A stretch of 64,000 nucleotides of DNA from Demequina gelatinilytica (GCF_000971115.1 NZ_BBLV01000002.1:186001-250000); one strand, 5' to 3'. Positions 26,634-35,124 are shown, counted from the stretch's first letter. Notes: generated by a model from the sequence alone, not told the origin. Translations and numbers: made by a program.

Positions 26634-26740
26634 GCTGCACATCCCCCCAGTAGTGCCGCGTCGGCGTCGTGGCAGCCGCCCCGCGCCGACCTTCCGATCA
26701 TGCCTCGCGGGCACGCTGCCTGAAAAGTCCCATTCGCGCC

Positions 26741-28204
26741 TCAGTAGGCCCCGCGGCCCGCGACCACGGCTCGCACCGTGCGCAGCAGGATCACCAGGTC
26801 CAGGCCGATGGTCCAGTTCTGCGTGTAGTGCAGGTCGAGCCGCACGCTCTCGTCCCACGAGAGGTTGGACCGACCGCTCACCTGCCACAGCCCCGTCATG
26901 CCGGGGCGCACCAGCTGGCGGCGCGACACGTCCTGATCCCACAGCTCGGTCTCGGCCGGCAGCGGCGGACGCGGGCCCACGAGCGACATGTCGCCCTTGA
27001 GCACGTTGAGCAGCTGCGGGAGCTCGTCGAGCGAGTAGCGGCGGAGGATGCGACCCACCGGCGTCACGCGCGGGTCGTCGCGGCGCTTCGACAGCACGCC
27101 GTTGCCGTCGTCGTCCTCGCCCATGACCTCGGCCTTGCGCTCCTCGGCGTCGACGTACATGCTGCGGAACTTGAGCATCTCGAACGGCTCGTGCCCGAGC
27201 CCCACGCGGCTCTGGCGGAAGAAGACCGGCCCCGGGCTCGACAGCTTCACGGCGATCGCGATGCCGAGCATCGGCAGGCCGACGATCGCGAGGATGAGCA
27301 GCGCGCCGGCCTTGTCCGCGGCGTACTTGAGGACGCGCGTCGGGCCCGTGAAGCGCGGCGGGTCCACATGCATGAGCGGCAGGCCCGCGACCTCGCTCAC
27401 CACCATGCGCGGGATCGCGACATCCGCGACCGTCGGGGCGACGATGAGCCCCACCCCCGTGTCCTCGAGCGCGAACTCGAGGCGGCGCGCCTCGCGCAGC
27501 GACACCTCCTCGGTGCCGGCGAGCACGATGAACTCGGCATCCACATCGTCCGCGATGCGCGGGGCCTCGCCGATGGACCCGAGCACGCGCATCGGCCCGA
27601 TGTCCGGGGCGAGCGGGACGTCGCGGTCGCCTGCGAGGCACACGCCCACCACCTCGTAGGGATGGTCCTTCTGGGCGCGTGCGAGCCGGCGGATCATCTG
27701 CTCGACCGTGCGCTGGGGGCCCGCGAGGACCACGCGCTGGCGCATGCGACCGTGGCTGCGCTGCTCCTGGAGCCACAGGCGCCACGCGCGCCGGTACCCG
27801 AACAGCACGAGCGTGCCGAGAGGGATGGCGAAGAGGAGGTAGCCGCGGCTCACACCCCACTGGGTGAAGAAGCCGACGATCGCGACCATGGCGAACGTGC
27901 GCCACCCGGCCGCGCCCACGCGCTCGTACTCCTCGGGCCCCTGCCCGAGGATGCGCACGTCCCGGGATCGCGTCCACGACAGCTCGAGCAGCCAGAGCAC
28001 GGAGATCGCGACCGTGAGCCACCACGGCGCGGGACCCGAGGGCCCCACGAGCCCCACGAACGGGTCCCACCCGAAGCGCAGCCCGTGCGCGATGACCATG
28101 ACCAGCGCCACCACGAGCGTGTCCGTGACCGCGATGCGCCGCTGGAGGGAGATCCCCCAGGGGCGCACCGTCACGCGTGCTGGTGCGACTACCGCGATCG
28201 ACAT
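26741..28204 (-). CDS. Undecaprenyl-phosphate phosphoglycosyltransferase (WcaJ/WbaP family)
   Basis: This 487-residue membrane enzyme begins EPS repeat-unit synthesis by moving a sugar-1-phosphate (often glucose or galactose) onto undecaprenyl phosphate. It has four N-terminal membrane segments (about 25-125), a central CoA-binding-like region with VVLAGPQRTVEQMIRRL, a membrane re-entrant helix (about 295-315) and the bacterial sugar transferase domain. The conserved features of that domain are KLSSPGPVFFRQSRVG, KFRSM and LDELPQLLNVLKGDMSLVGP. It is the only initiating transferase in the window. A short intergenic region of 107 bp separates it from the GT2 gene. Confidence 0.93.
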   Translation of the reverse strand: MSIAVVAPARVTVRPWGISLQRRIAVTDTLVVALVMVIAHGLRFGWDPFVGLVGPSGPAPWWLTVAISVLWLLELSWTRSRDVRILGQGPEEYERVGAAGWRTFAMVAIVGFFTQWGVSRGYLLFAIPLGTLVLFGYRRAWRLWLQEQRSHGRMRQRVVLAGPQRTVEQMIRRLARAQKDHPYEVVGVCLAGDRDVPLAPDIGPMRVLGSIGEAPRIADDVDAEFIVLAGTEEVSLREARRLEFALEDTGVGLIVAPTVADVAIPRMVVSEVAGLPLMHVDPPRFTGPTRVLKYAADKAGALLILAIVGLPMLGIAIAVKLSSPGPVFFRQSRVGLGHEPFEMLKFRSMYVDAEERKAEVMGEDDDGNGVLSKRRDDPRVTPVGRILRRYSLDELPQLLNVLKGDMSLVGPRPPLPAETELWDQDVSRRQLVRPGMTGLWQVSGRSNLSWDESVRLDLHYTQNWTIGLDLVILLRTVRAVVAGRGAY

Positions 28205-28259
28205 TCAGCGACCCCCCATCCGCGCCTCATCCCGCCATCGGCCTCGTGCGGCCCCTCGC

Positions 28260-28907
28260 CTACTCGCGAGCCCCGTTCCTGCGGGCCGCGAACACGACGC
28301 CCGCCGCACCCGCGACCAGGAGCGCTGCAGCTCCGGCCGCCATCGGGACCCCGTCGAAGCCGGTGCCGGACAGCACGGCCTCGGTGGTGTCGGTGTCGAC
28401 CGGTCCCGCATCCTCGACCACCACGATCTCGGTCACCTCAGGGGTGCTGCCGGGCTCGGACGTCTCGGGGGTGGACGTGGTCTCGGACTCGGACGGCTCA
28501 GGCGTGGGCGTGGTCGTGTTGAAGACCTCGATGAGGCCGATCTGGCACGTGCCCACCTCGACGCCGTCGACGAACCCGACCGCGACCGTGCTGCCCGTGG
28601 TGTTCGGCGGCACCGTGACGGTGAACACCACCCCGGGGCCGACGATCTCCTTGGGCGCGGACGTGACGGTGCCCGCGATGGTCGGATCGCCGTCCTCGTT
28701 GGTGGCCTGGATGGTCGCGATCGACCCTGCAGGCCCCGTGATCAGCACGTGGAACTCGGTCCCCGGCTGCGCGAAGAGGGGCGTGCACGCCATGTGCGGC
28801 TCCTCCGCGGGATAGTCCGGCGGCTCCTCCGTGCTCGCATTGGCGACGGCAGGCAGGAACGCCACCGCACCAGCAAAGAGTGTCGCAACGATGGCACGAC
28901 CAAACAT
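28260..28907 (-). CDS. Secreted surface protein with LSGTG sorting signal
   Basis: This 215-residue protein has a signal peptide (cleavage near ANA, residue 24) and a beta-rich domain of about 110 residues with two cysteines (MACTPL, GTCQIG). A Thr/Pro/Glu/Ser-rich spacer follows, then a sorting signal: LSGTG, a hydrophobic helix and the tail AARRNGARE. The layout mirrors the protein at 1349-1912, which has LSSTG followed by the same FD pair. The two proteins bracket the EPS locus. Neither has a recognisable enzymatic domain. It may anchor or organise the polysaccharide at the wall, which is inference from position. Confidence 0.78.
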   Translation of the reverse strand: MFGRAIVATLFAGAVAFLPAVANASTEEPPDYPAEEPHMACTPLFAQPGTEFHVLITGPAGSIATIQATNEDGDPTIAGTVTSAPKEIVGPGVVFTVTVPPNTTGSTVAVGFVDGVEVGTCQIGLIEVFNTTTPTPEPSESETTSTPETSEPGSTPEVTEIVVVEDAGPVDTDTTEAVLSGTGFDGVPMAAGAAALLVAGAAGVVFAARRNGARE

Positions 28908-29064
28908 GGTCCCTCAACCCCCTCGGTCCGCGTCGGCCCCCCTGACCCCGCGGCGCTCCCTTGACGCTAGCACCGTGTGGGCAGAATGTCGCTATTTTCT
29001 TGTTCGCGGCATTCTGGTAAGAACGGATTCTGCGCGGATGAGCGCGAGGTGGCACGCAGATCCG
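28908..29064 (-). promoter_or_regulatory. Promoter region with CAGAAT inverted repeats
   Basis: An unusually AT-rich island (28982-29030) contains CAGAATG (28982-28988), CATTCTG (29010-29016) and a third half-site ATTCTG near 29027. The minus-strand -10 box TAGCGT (28970-28975) lies downstream of these half-sites with respect to the surface-protein gene at 28907. It fits a regulated promoter for that gene. Confidence 0.45.
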
Positions 29065-29529
29065 CTATTCGGGCGCGTCGCCCTCGTAGAGGAACGAGCA
29101 CGCGCGGACACCGCTGTCCTCGCCGTCGGCACCCGGATCCGCGGCCACGCACGCCACGGCGCCGATGGTGAACTCGGCGTCGAGGATGTTGGCGCGATGC
29201 CCGGCCGATCCCATCCACGCCGCGACCACACCCTTGGCCGAGGCGTCGGACCGGGAGAGGTTCTCCCCTGCCTTCGCGCCCTCGTGGCACGTCGACACCA
29301 GGACGTCGTGCTCGAGGTCCGCCTCCTCGACGAACGGCGCGGCGCGCTCCTCGGCCTTCTGCTCGAGGCAGTCGCTCCACTCGACGGGGCTGAGGCCCTG
29401 CGCCACGCGCTCCTGGTTCGCGAGCTCGAACATCTCGCTCGCGAGCTCGTCGGGAGGCGTCGGCCCGGCGGAGCAGCCCGCCAGCAGCACGGCGCCGACC
29501 ATCCCGACCACGAGCGACCGCTTCAGCAT
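29065..29529 (-). CDS. CAP-domain (SCP/PR1-like) lipoprotein
   Basis: This 154-residue protein has a lipoprotein signal with lipobox LLAGC (Cys at residue 19). The CAP domain carries ANQERVAQGLSPVEW near its start, AGENLSR in the middle and WMGSAGHRANIL, which holds the characteristic His. The family includes secreted proteins of uncertain biochemical activity, some of them linked to cell-wall or lipid binding. The ATG at 29529 has GGAGG five bases upstream and overlaps the stop codon of the preceding gene, so the two are coexpressed. It would sit on the outer face of the membrane. Confidence 0.85.
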   Translation of the reverse strand: MLKRSLVVGMVGAVLLAGCSAGPTPPDELASEMFELANQERVAQGLSPVEWSDCLEQKAEERAAPFVEEADLEHDVLVSTCHEGAKAGENLSRSDASAKGVVAAWMGSAGHRANILDAEFTIGAVACVAADPGADGEDSGVRACSFLYEGDAPE

Positions 29530-30071
29530 CCGTCCTCCCACGCGACCTTGACGAAGGCCGCCGACTGGTACGCGTACTGGTAGGCCCACTGCCACGGCGC
29601 GAGGCTCTCCCCCGACTCCAGATAGGAGATGTCCCCGTCCCAGCACCTCTCCATGATGACCCGCGTGCGCGTGACATGCGGGGTGACCGTCACCACGGCC
29701 ACCGACTGCCAGCCGTGATCGTCGACCAGGTCGCGCAGCCAGCGCGCCTCCCCGCGCGTGGTGAAGGGTGCCGGCTGCGAGCACAGCACGGTGAAGTCCT
29801 GCGGCTCGTCGCAGGCCGCGGCAGCCGCGGGCATGGCGGCCCGCTGCACCGGGTCCTCGATGAGCGAGATCACCAGCGTGTCCGTGAGCCCGTCCGCGAT
29901 CATGCCCTCCGCGAGCGCGATCCGCTCGTCGGTGGGAGGTCCGATCACGTAGACCGCGTCGACGGCGCGAGGCTCGTCGTGCGCAGGCGCGACGTACAGC
30001 GGCCATCCCACGACGGCGACCACCAGGCCGAACGCGAGCAGCACGATCACGATCCTCATCCCCCGGCCCAC
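29523..30071 (-). CDS. DUF218/YdcF-like membrane-anchored protein
   Basis: This 182-residue protein has one N-terminal hydrophobic segment (MRIVIVLLAFGLVVAVVGW) and an extracytoplasmic domain that begins AVYVIGPPTDERIALAEGMI, the pattern of the DUF218 (YdcF/SanA/ElyC) family. That family is linked to envelope and polysaccharide-carrier homeostasis in other bacteria. The GTG at 30071 and an ATG at 30059 are both plausible starts. The last residue is Cys (EDGC), as in the two DUF4012 proteins. It overlaps the CAP lipoprotein gene by seven bases. Confidence 0.65.
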   Translation of the reverse strand: MGRGMRIVIVLLAFGLVVAVVGWPLYVAPAHDEPRAVDAVYVIGPPTDERIALAEGMIADGLTDTLVISLIEDPVQRAAMPAAAAACDEPQDFTVLCSQPAPFTTRGEARWLRDLVDDHGWQSVAVVTVTPHVTRTRVIMERCWDGDISYLESGESLAPWQWAYQYAYQSAAFVKVAWEDGC

Positions 30072-30130
30072 ACGCGCACCCTAACGGGTGCCGTCAAGAG
30101 CGGGCGGACGATGCCGCGCCCGGGGGCCCG

Positions 30131-33004
30131 TCAACGCGCGACGTCGCGCCTCTCGCGCAGCAGCTCCGCGAGGTGCCGCCCCTGCACCCCCGCGAGGTCG
30201 TCCGCCTGCGTGCGGCACGAGACACCGTCGGCGAGGTAGAGCGACCCCGGGGGCGCCTCGCGCAGGGCAGGCAGCAGCGAGTTCTCCGCCACGGCGACCG
30301 AGGTGTCGTAGTGACCCTTCTCGGTACCCCAGTTGCCCGCGAGGCCGCAGCAGCCGGCCGTCTCCGTCACGGCCGCGCCCGCACGCGCGAGCAGCTCGCG
30401 GTCGGCGGCGAAGCCCAGCACGGAGTACTGGTGGCAGTGAGGCTGGACCACGGCAGTGACGTCGCTGAGGTCCGGCACGCGCCAGTCCTCGCGGGGCTTC
30501 GCGGGCGCGCGCCCGGTCAGCACCTCGGCCAGCGTGTAGGTGGACGACGCCACGGCCCGGGCGCGCGGATCCTCCGGGAGGAGCTCGACCAGGTCGCCCC
30601 GGAGCACCGCCATGCAGCTGGGCTCGACGCCCACGATCGGCACGCCGTTGACGGCCCAGGGCCCCAGCACACCGAGCAGATGGGACAGGTGCTTCTTGGC
30701 GCCGTCGAGCTGGCCCGTCGAGATCCAGGTGACCCCGCAGCATGCGTCTCCTGCGACCACCACGACGTCGAGCCCTGCGTCCTCGAGCACCTCGACGATC
30801 GCGGTGGGGATCTGCGGGTCGAGACCGTCGGTGAACGAGTCCGCCCAGAGCACCACGAGGTTGTCGAGCCGCGTCGCGCGCGCCGGGTCCGCGCGGCGGC
30901 GCCGCGCGACCTCGGAGCGCCGGAAGGGCACCCTGAACTCGGGCAGGCGGCGTCGCCTGTCCATGCCCGCGACGGGCACCACGAGGCGCTGGAGCCAGTC
31001 CGGCCTGAGGACCGCGGAGATCAGGCGCGGCGCGAGGCCCACGACCTTGAGCCAGCGCGGCAGCCACCCGATCGAGTAGTGCGTCATCGGGCGCACCTTG
31101 CCCTTGTAGGTCCGGTGCAGCACCTCGGACTTGTACGCGGCCATGTCGACGCCGGACGGGCAGTCGGACGAGCACGCCTTGCAGCTGAGGCACAGGTCCA
31201 GGCTCTCGAGCACCTCGGGAGAGCTCAGGCCGCCGATGAGCGTGCCGATGAGCGCGTCCTGCAGCACGCGCGCGCGACCGCGGGTCACGTCCTTCTCATC
31301 ACCCGTCGCCTGATAGCTGGGGCACATGAAGCCCGAGCCCGACCCGATCGAGTCGGCACGGCACTTGCCCACCCCCGTGCAGCGGTGGAGCGCCTCCGCC
31401 ATGTCGCCGTGGTCGTGCTCGAGCGCGAGCCCGAGCGCAGGCGTGCGGGCGGCCGCGGGCCTGCGCAGGTGCGCGTCCAGCGGGTCGGGGTCGACGATCA
31501 CGCCGGGGTTGAGGACGTTCTCGGGGTCGAACAGGTGCTTGACGCCCTGGAACAGGGCGACCGCGTCCTCGGAGTACATCGTGGCGAGCAGCTCCGACCG
31601 GGCGCGGCCGTCGCCGTGCTCGCCCGACAGGGAGCCGCCGTGCGAGGCGACCAGCGCCGCCGCGTCCTCCATGAACGCCCGGAGCGGCCGCCCGTCCTCC
31701 TGCATCGGGATGCCGAGCCGGACGTGGATGCACCCGTCCCCGAAGTGCCCGAAGGGCTGACCCTCGACACCGTGGCGCTCCATGAGAGCGTCGAAGTCGC
31801 GCAGGTACGCGCCGAGGCGCTCGGGAGGCACCGCGGCATCCTCCCAGCCGGGCCACGCCTCCTTGTTGTCGGACGTGCGGCCCGCGAGGCCCGCGCCGTC
31901 CGCGCGGATCGCCCACAGACGCGCCGCCTCCCTCGGGTCCGCGACCTCGCGCCACGAGGCCGTGCCGGAGTCCGCCGCGAGCGCCTCGAGCGTGGCCCGC
32001 GCCTCCTCCTCGGTCTCGCCTCCGACCTCCACGAACAGCCATCCCTGACCGGCGGGGAGGTCCGGCACGGGGCCCGTCGCGTTCGCGACCCGCGCGACCA
32101 GGCGCGCGTCGAGCCCCTCGACCGCCTGGGGCCGGTGCGCGAGCATCGGCACCACCGCATCGGCCGCCGCAGGCATGTCGTCGTAGCCGAACGCCGCCGT
32201 GAGGCGGGCCGGCGGCACGTCGACCAGCGCGACCGTCGCCTCGAGGATCATCGCGAGGGTGCCCTCGCTTCCCACGAGGAACCGCGCGAGGTCGCCGCCG
32301 AGCTCCGGCAGCAGGTGCTCGAGGGAGTAGCCGCTCACCTGGCGGGAGAAGCGCCCGAACTCCGTGCGGATGAGCGCGAGGTTGGCCTGCACCAGCTCCT
32401 CGAGCCCCGGCACCGCGGCCGCTCCCCCGCGCACGGCCTCGAAGCGCCGGCCGATGCCGTCGACCGCGTCGAGCGCCGCGATGTTGTCGGCGGTGCGCCC
32501 GAAGGCCACCGCGTGCGGACCGCACGCGTTGTTGCCGATCATCCCGCCCAGCGTCGCTCGCGTGGAGGTCGACGGGTCCGGACCGAAGCGCAGCCCCGCG
32601 CCCGCGACACGCCTCTGGAGGTCGGACAGGATCACACCCGGCTGGACGCGCGCGGTCTTCGCGTCGAGGTCGACGGCGAGGATCCGGTTCATGTGACGGC
32701 TCACGTCGAGGACGATGCCGGGGCCGATCGCGTTGCCCGCGACGGAGGTGCCGCCGCCGCGCATCGTCACCGGGGTGCGCGCCTCGCGCGCGACCGCGAG
32801 AGCGGCCAGGACGTCGTCGGCATCGCGCGGGTAGGCCACCACGCGCGGCGGGATGCGGTAGTTCGAGGCGTCGGAGCTGTACTCGGCGCGGCGACGCGCG
32901 CTCGCGTCGACCTCGCCTTCCATCGCGCGCGCGAGATCGGCGGCGAGGTCCGCGGCGTCGGCGGAAACGGGAGACTGCGAGGCCGTCGTGGTCACGCGCG
33001 CCAT
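30131..33004 (-). CDS. FAD-linked oxidase with C-terminal Fe-S/CCG domain (GlcD-GlcF / YdiJ-like)
   Basis: This 957-residue fusion protein has an FAD-binding domain of the VAO/PCMH type at about residues 50-270 (TMRGGGTSVAGNAIGPGIVL and ATLGGMIGNNACGPHAVAFG). An FAD-oxidase C-terminal cap runs to about 520 (HFGDGCIHVRLG, LSGEHGDGRARSEL). Two 4Fe-4S cysteine clusters follow (CTGVGKCRADS and CLSCKACSSDCPSGVD). It ends with a heterodisulfide-reductase-like CCG region (ACCGVTWI and GCCGLAGNWGTEKGH). Family members oxidise 2-hydroxy acids such as D-lactate, glycolate or D-2-hydroxyglutarate and pass electrons to the quinone pool or another carrier. The exact substrate cannot be read. It is divergent from the secreted protein at 33165. 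Confidence 0.9.
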   Translation of the reverse strand: MARVTTTASQSPVSADAADLAADLARAMEGEVDASARRRAEYSSDASNYRIPPRVVAYPRDADDVLAALAVAREARTPVTMRGGGTSVAGNAIGPGIVLDVSRHMNRILAVDLDAKTARVQPGVILSDLQRRVAGAGLRFGPDPSTSTRATLGGMIGNNACGPHAVAFGRTADNIAALDAVDGIGRRFEAVRGGAAAVPGLEELVQANLALIRTEFGRFSRQVSGYSLEHLLPELGGDLARFLVGSEGTLAMILEATVALVDVPPARLTAAFGYDDMPAAADAVVPMLAHRPQAVEGLDARLVARVANATGPVPDLPAGQGWLFVEVGGETEEEARATLEALAADSGTASWREVADPREAARLWAIRADGAGLAGRTSDNKEAWPGWEDAAVPPERLGAYLRDFDALMERHGVEGQPFGHFGDGCIHVRLGIPMQEDGRPLRAFMEDAAALVASHGGSLSGEHGDGRARSELLATMYSEDAVALFQGVKHLFDPENVLNPGVIVDPDPLDAHLRRPAAARTPALGLALEHDHGDMAEALHRCTGVGKCRADSIGSGSGFMCPSYQATGDEKDVTRGRARVLQDALIGTLIGGLSSPEVLESLDLCLSCKACSSDCPSGVDMAAYKSEVLHRTYKGKVRPMTHYSIGWLPRWLKVVGLAPRLISAVLRPDWLQRLVVPVAGMDRRRRLPEFRVPFRRSEVARRRRADPARATRLDNLVVLWADSFTDGLDPQIPTAIVEVLEDAGLDVVVVAGDACCGVTWISTGQLDGAKKHLSHLLGVLGPWAVNGVPIVGVEPSCMAVLRGDLVELLPEDPRARAVASSTYTLAEVLTGRAPAKPREDWRVPDLSDVTAVVQPHCHQYSVLGFAADRELLARAGAAVTETAGCCGLAGNWGTEKGHYDTSVAVAENSLLPALREAPPGSLYLADGVSCRTQADDLAGVQGRHLAELLRERRDVAR

Positions 33005-33164
33005 TCTTCCACCCAGGCGAGCGGCGCGTGCCAGGGCCGTTGGACCCGCGTCGCCCGGGACGTGCGTCCCCCTGGCCGGGTCCGCACCCGCCCTAAGATT
33101 GTTGCATCAATACAAGCGAAACGCGGGGGCACCGCCCTGCACGACGAGGCTGAGGAGCGGCACC

Positions 33165-33818
33165 ATGAGGCCGATGCACGCGCTGGGGGTAGTGGCGGGA
33201 ACGGTCGTCGCGGCGACGGCCGCGGTCGCGGTCGCGACGGGAGCGGCAGCCGAGGGCATCGCCCCGGCGTCCTACTACCCCGGCTGGGGCAGCATCACGG
33301 TGAACGCGTCGTGCGGCGGCGACATGTTCTTCGACATCACGTACGACAACGCGCCCGAGTCGCCGTGGACGTTCCGGGTCACCAGCTCGACCGGCGACTC
33401 CGTGACCCACACCGACGGCGACGGCGACCTCATGGGCATGCACGAGTCCATCCCGGCGGAGAAGCTCCCCGAAGGCAGCTACACGTACACGATCGACGCC
33501 GCGCTCGGCGATCAGGTGGTGTACGGCGTCTACACCGGCGAGGTCGTGTGCGACGAGCCCCCGGTCGAGCCGACCGTCGAGCCGACCGTCGAGCCCACCA
33601 CCGAGCCCACGACTGAGCCGACCGTCGAGCCCACCACCGAGCCGACCGTCGAGCCCACCACCGAGCCGACGGTGGATCCGACCACCGACCCCACCGTGGA
33701 CCCGGACACCGGGACCGACGACGGCTCGGACGCCGCGGAGCCGCTGGACGACGACGCGGTCGGCGAGGTCGCGGGAGCGGCCGAGCCCGCCGAGGGCCAG
33801 CCGCGCTACCCGGGCTGA
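33165..33818 (+). CDS. Secreted protein with TVEP/TTEP repeat tail
   Basis: This 217-residue protein has a signal peptide (MRPMHALGVVAGTVVAATAA, cleavage after AAA near residue 27). A compact domain of about 95 residues with two cysteines (SCGG, VVCDEP) follows. Then come about 13 tandem four-residue units of the type T-V/T-E/D-P and an acidic tail ending QPRYPG. There is no sorting signal or lipobox, so it is probably released or held by wall association. GAGGAG precedes ATG by eight bases. The first domain is not a family I recognise. The Pro/Thr/Glu tail may be a wall-spanning stalk and a target for O-mannosylation; that is inference. Confidence 0.72.
   Translation: MRPMHALGVVAGTVVAATAAVAVATGAAAEGIAPASYYPGWGSITVNASCGGDMFFDITYDNAPESPWTFRVTSSTGDSVTHTDGDGDLMGMHESIPAEKLPEGSYTYTIDAALGDQVVYGVYTGEVVCDEPPVEPTVEPTVEPTTEPTTEPTVEPTTEPTVEPTTEPTVDPTTDPTVDPDTGTDDGSDAAEPLDDDAVGEVAGAAEPAEGQPRYPG
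33561..33710 (+). repeat. Tandem 12-bp coding repeats (TVEP/TTEP)
   Basis: About 13 units of the form ACCGTCGAGCCG or ACCACCGAGCCC alternate in frame and encode the Thr-x-Glu/Asp-Pro tail. Such arrays can change length by slippage. Confidence 0.85.
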
Positions 33819-33834
33819 GCCGCCCGCATCGTCC

Positions 33835-34248
33835 TCAGGCGGGGGCGACCACCGACGGTCCGGGCTCGAGGCCCAGGCTCTCCATGAGCGCGCGCACGCG
33901 CGCATCGATCTGGTCGCGCTGGTCCTCCGACGGGCCGGGCTCGATGGCCCAGTCCTCGTAGCGCTTGCCGGGGATGTACGGGCATGCGTCGCCACACCCC
34001 ATGGTGACGATGACGTCGGCCTCCTGGAGCTGGGCGTCGGTCCAGCGCTTGGGGTGCTCATGCGTGATGTCGATCCCGACGGCGGCCATCGCGGCGACCG
34101 CACCGGCGCTCAGCGACTCGCCGGGCTCGGAACCGCCGGACCACGAGCTCGCGCGGTCGCCGGCATAGTGCGCGAACAGCCCCAGCGCCATCTGGGACTT
34201 GCCCCCGTTCTTCACGCACAGGAACAGGACGGCAGGCTTGTCGGTCAT
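33835..34248 (-). CDS. arsC: Arsenate reductase-like protein (LMW-PTP fold)
   Basis: This 137-residue protein of the LMW-PTP-fold ArsC family starts VLFLCVKNGGKSQMA, with the nucleophile at Cys11. The second redox region is MGCGDACPYIPGKRYEDW, matching the GCGxxCP motif of arsenate reductases. The P-loop Arg of the C-x5-R signature is replaced by Lys (K17), as it also is in a subset of actinobacterial homologues known to me. It follows the ArsR-ArsC fusion gene with a one-base overlap (TGATG) and has GGAGAAG ahead of its ATG. It probably reduces arsenate with mycothiol or thioredoxin as partner. No arsenite exporter gene is adjacent. Confidence 0.82.
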   Translation of the reverse strand: MTDKPAVLFLCVKNGGKSQMALGLFAHYAGDRASSWSGGSEPGESLSAGAVAAMAAVGIDITHEHPKRWTDAQLQEADVIVTMGCGDACPYIPGKRYEDWAIEPGPSEDQRDQIDARVRALMESLGLEPGPSVVAPA

Positions 34249-34922
34249 CAGATCTTCTCCGTAGGTGACGAGGCGAGGGCCGCGGCAAGGCGCCGGACCC
34301 GAGGGACGAGGTCGTCGAACGCGGCGGCGAAGGCACGAGTGGTGCCCTCGAGCGCCGGGTCCGCGACCGACCAATGGAGGTCGCCGCCGCACTGCTCGTA
34401 CGCGAGGTCGCAGACGGACACCACCAGGTCGCCGTCGCGGCGGACGTCCTCGAGACGGGCGGGCGCGAGCGCGGCGGGGGCGACCCCGCGCCGGTCGAGC
34501 TCGTCGAGCGCGAGCGGATGGATGCGCGCGGCAGGGTCGGTGCCCCCCGAGGCGACGGGCACGATGCGCTCGGCCGCGAGCAGCGCGGCGGCCATCTGGG
34601 AGCGCGCGGAGTTGCCCGTGCACGCGAAGACCACGCGGGCGGGGCGGGCCGCGGCGCGCCGATCGCGCTCCGCGACGGCGACCGAGACGAGGGGTGACCA
34701 TTGGAGCGCCAGGTACCAGCGCCGGCCGTCGGCATCCGAGCGGCGCCGCACCACCACCCCCGCCGTCTCGAGCACACGCACATGATGCGCGAGCAGGCTC
34801 GAGGCGAGGCCTCCTCGCGCACCCAGCTCGCCGGGCGCGAGGTCGCCCTCCGCGAGCGCGTCGACCATCGCGAGCCGATGAGGGTCGGCGAGGGCCGCGA
34901 GGACGGCGGCGCGGTCGGTCAT
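34248..34922 (-). CDS. ArsR-type regulator fused to an LMW-PTP/ArsC-like domain
   Basis: This 224-residue fusion has an ArsR/SmtB winged helix at residues 1-80 (LADPHRLAMVDALAEGDLAP, then SLLAHHVRVLETAGVV) and an LMW-PTP-fold domain from about 95. The intact P-loop is CTGNSARSQMA (Cys101 to Arg107), followed by SVCDLAYEQCGG and an acid-loop Asp in SVADPAL. The usual ELCVCDL arsenic site of ArsR is absent, so sensing may depend on cysteines of the second domain. No ribosome-binding site precedes the ATG, which lies ten bases from an inverted repeat, so the message is probably leaderless and autoregulated. Such fusions exist in actinobacteria but few have been studied. Confidence 0.85.
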   Translation of the reverse strand: MTDRAAVLAALADPHRLAMVDALAEGDLAPGELGARGGLASSLLAHHVRVLETAGVVVRRRSDADGRRWYLALQWSPLVSVAVAERDRRAAARPARVVFACTGNSARSQMAAALLAAERIVPVASGGTDPAARIHPLALDELDRRGVAPAALAPARLEDVRRDGDLVVSVCDLAYEQCGGDLHWSVADPALEGTTRAFAAAFDDLVPRVRRLAAALASSPTEKI

Positions 34923-34932
34923 GGGCTCACAC

Positions 34933-34954
34933 TATCTCAAGATCTATTGAGATA
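34933..34954 (-). promoter_or_regulatory. ArsR operator
   Basis: Perfect 8-bp arms TATCTCAA (34933-34940) and TTGAGATA (34947-34954) with spacer GATCTA lie ten bases upstream of the fusion-gene ATG. The position at the predicted promoter fits autorepression by the ArsR domain. The AT-rich arms stand out from the surroundings. Confidence 0.7.
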
Positions 34955-35108
34955 CAGCCGCGATCATCAGAGGACCTGGGGCGATGCCGAGCCGACACGC
35001 CGCGCCCGATTCGCCCCGCATCGGCCGCTTCGCCGCCACACTTGAGCCGATAACAGTCTCACTTCTGTCACATCCTTCACGCACGTATATCGCCGCCACT
35101 TGGGTACA

Positions 35109-35124
35109 TGTGACCTTCGTCACG
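35109..35124 (+). promoter_or_regulatory. CRP/GlxR-like binding site
   Basis: TGTGACCTTCGTCACG matches TGTGA-N6-TCACA at nine of ten defined positions. It lies about 97 bases before the ATG of the secreted protein at 35221. A further GTCACAT half-site is at 35067-35073. The rest of 34955-35220 shows no gene. A GC hairpin (CCCGGC/GCCGGG) lies just before the GGGAGGAC ribosome-binding site. Confidence 0.4.

Noticed and set aside
30173-33616. A long plus-strand open frame opposite the FAD/Fe-S oxidoreductase
   Set aside because: The minus strand encodes a well-conserved oxidoreductase with all its motifs. The plus-strand frame has biased low-complexity composition and no start context.
33561-33710. 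Regularly repeated 12-bp units, at first sight CRISPR-like
   Set aside because: The units are adjacent, in frame and encode TVEP/TTEP; there are no spacers and no cas genes.
34971-35035. Fourth copy of the intergenic palindromic repeat
   Set aside because: Only a half-element with CCGACACGCCG and a CCCGATTCGC-like part is present; no inverted partner is visible.
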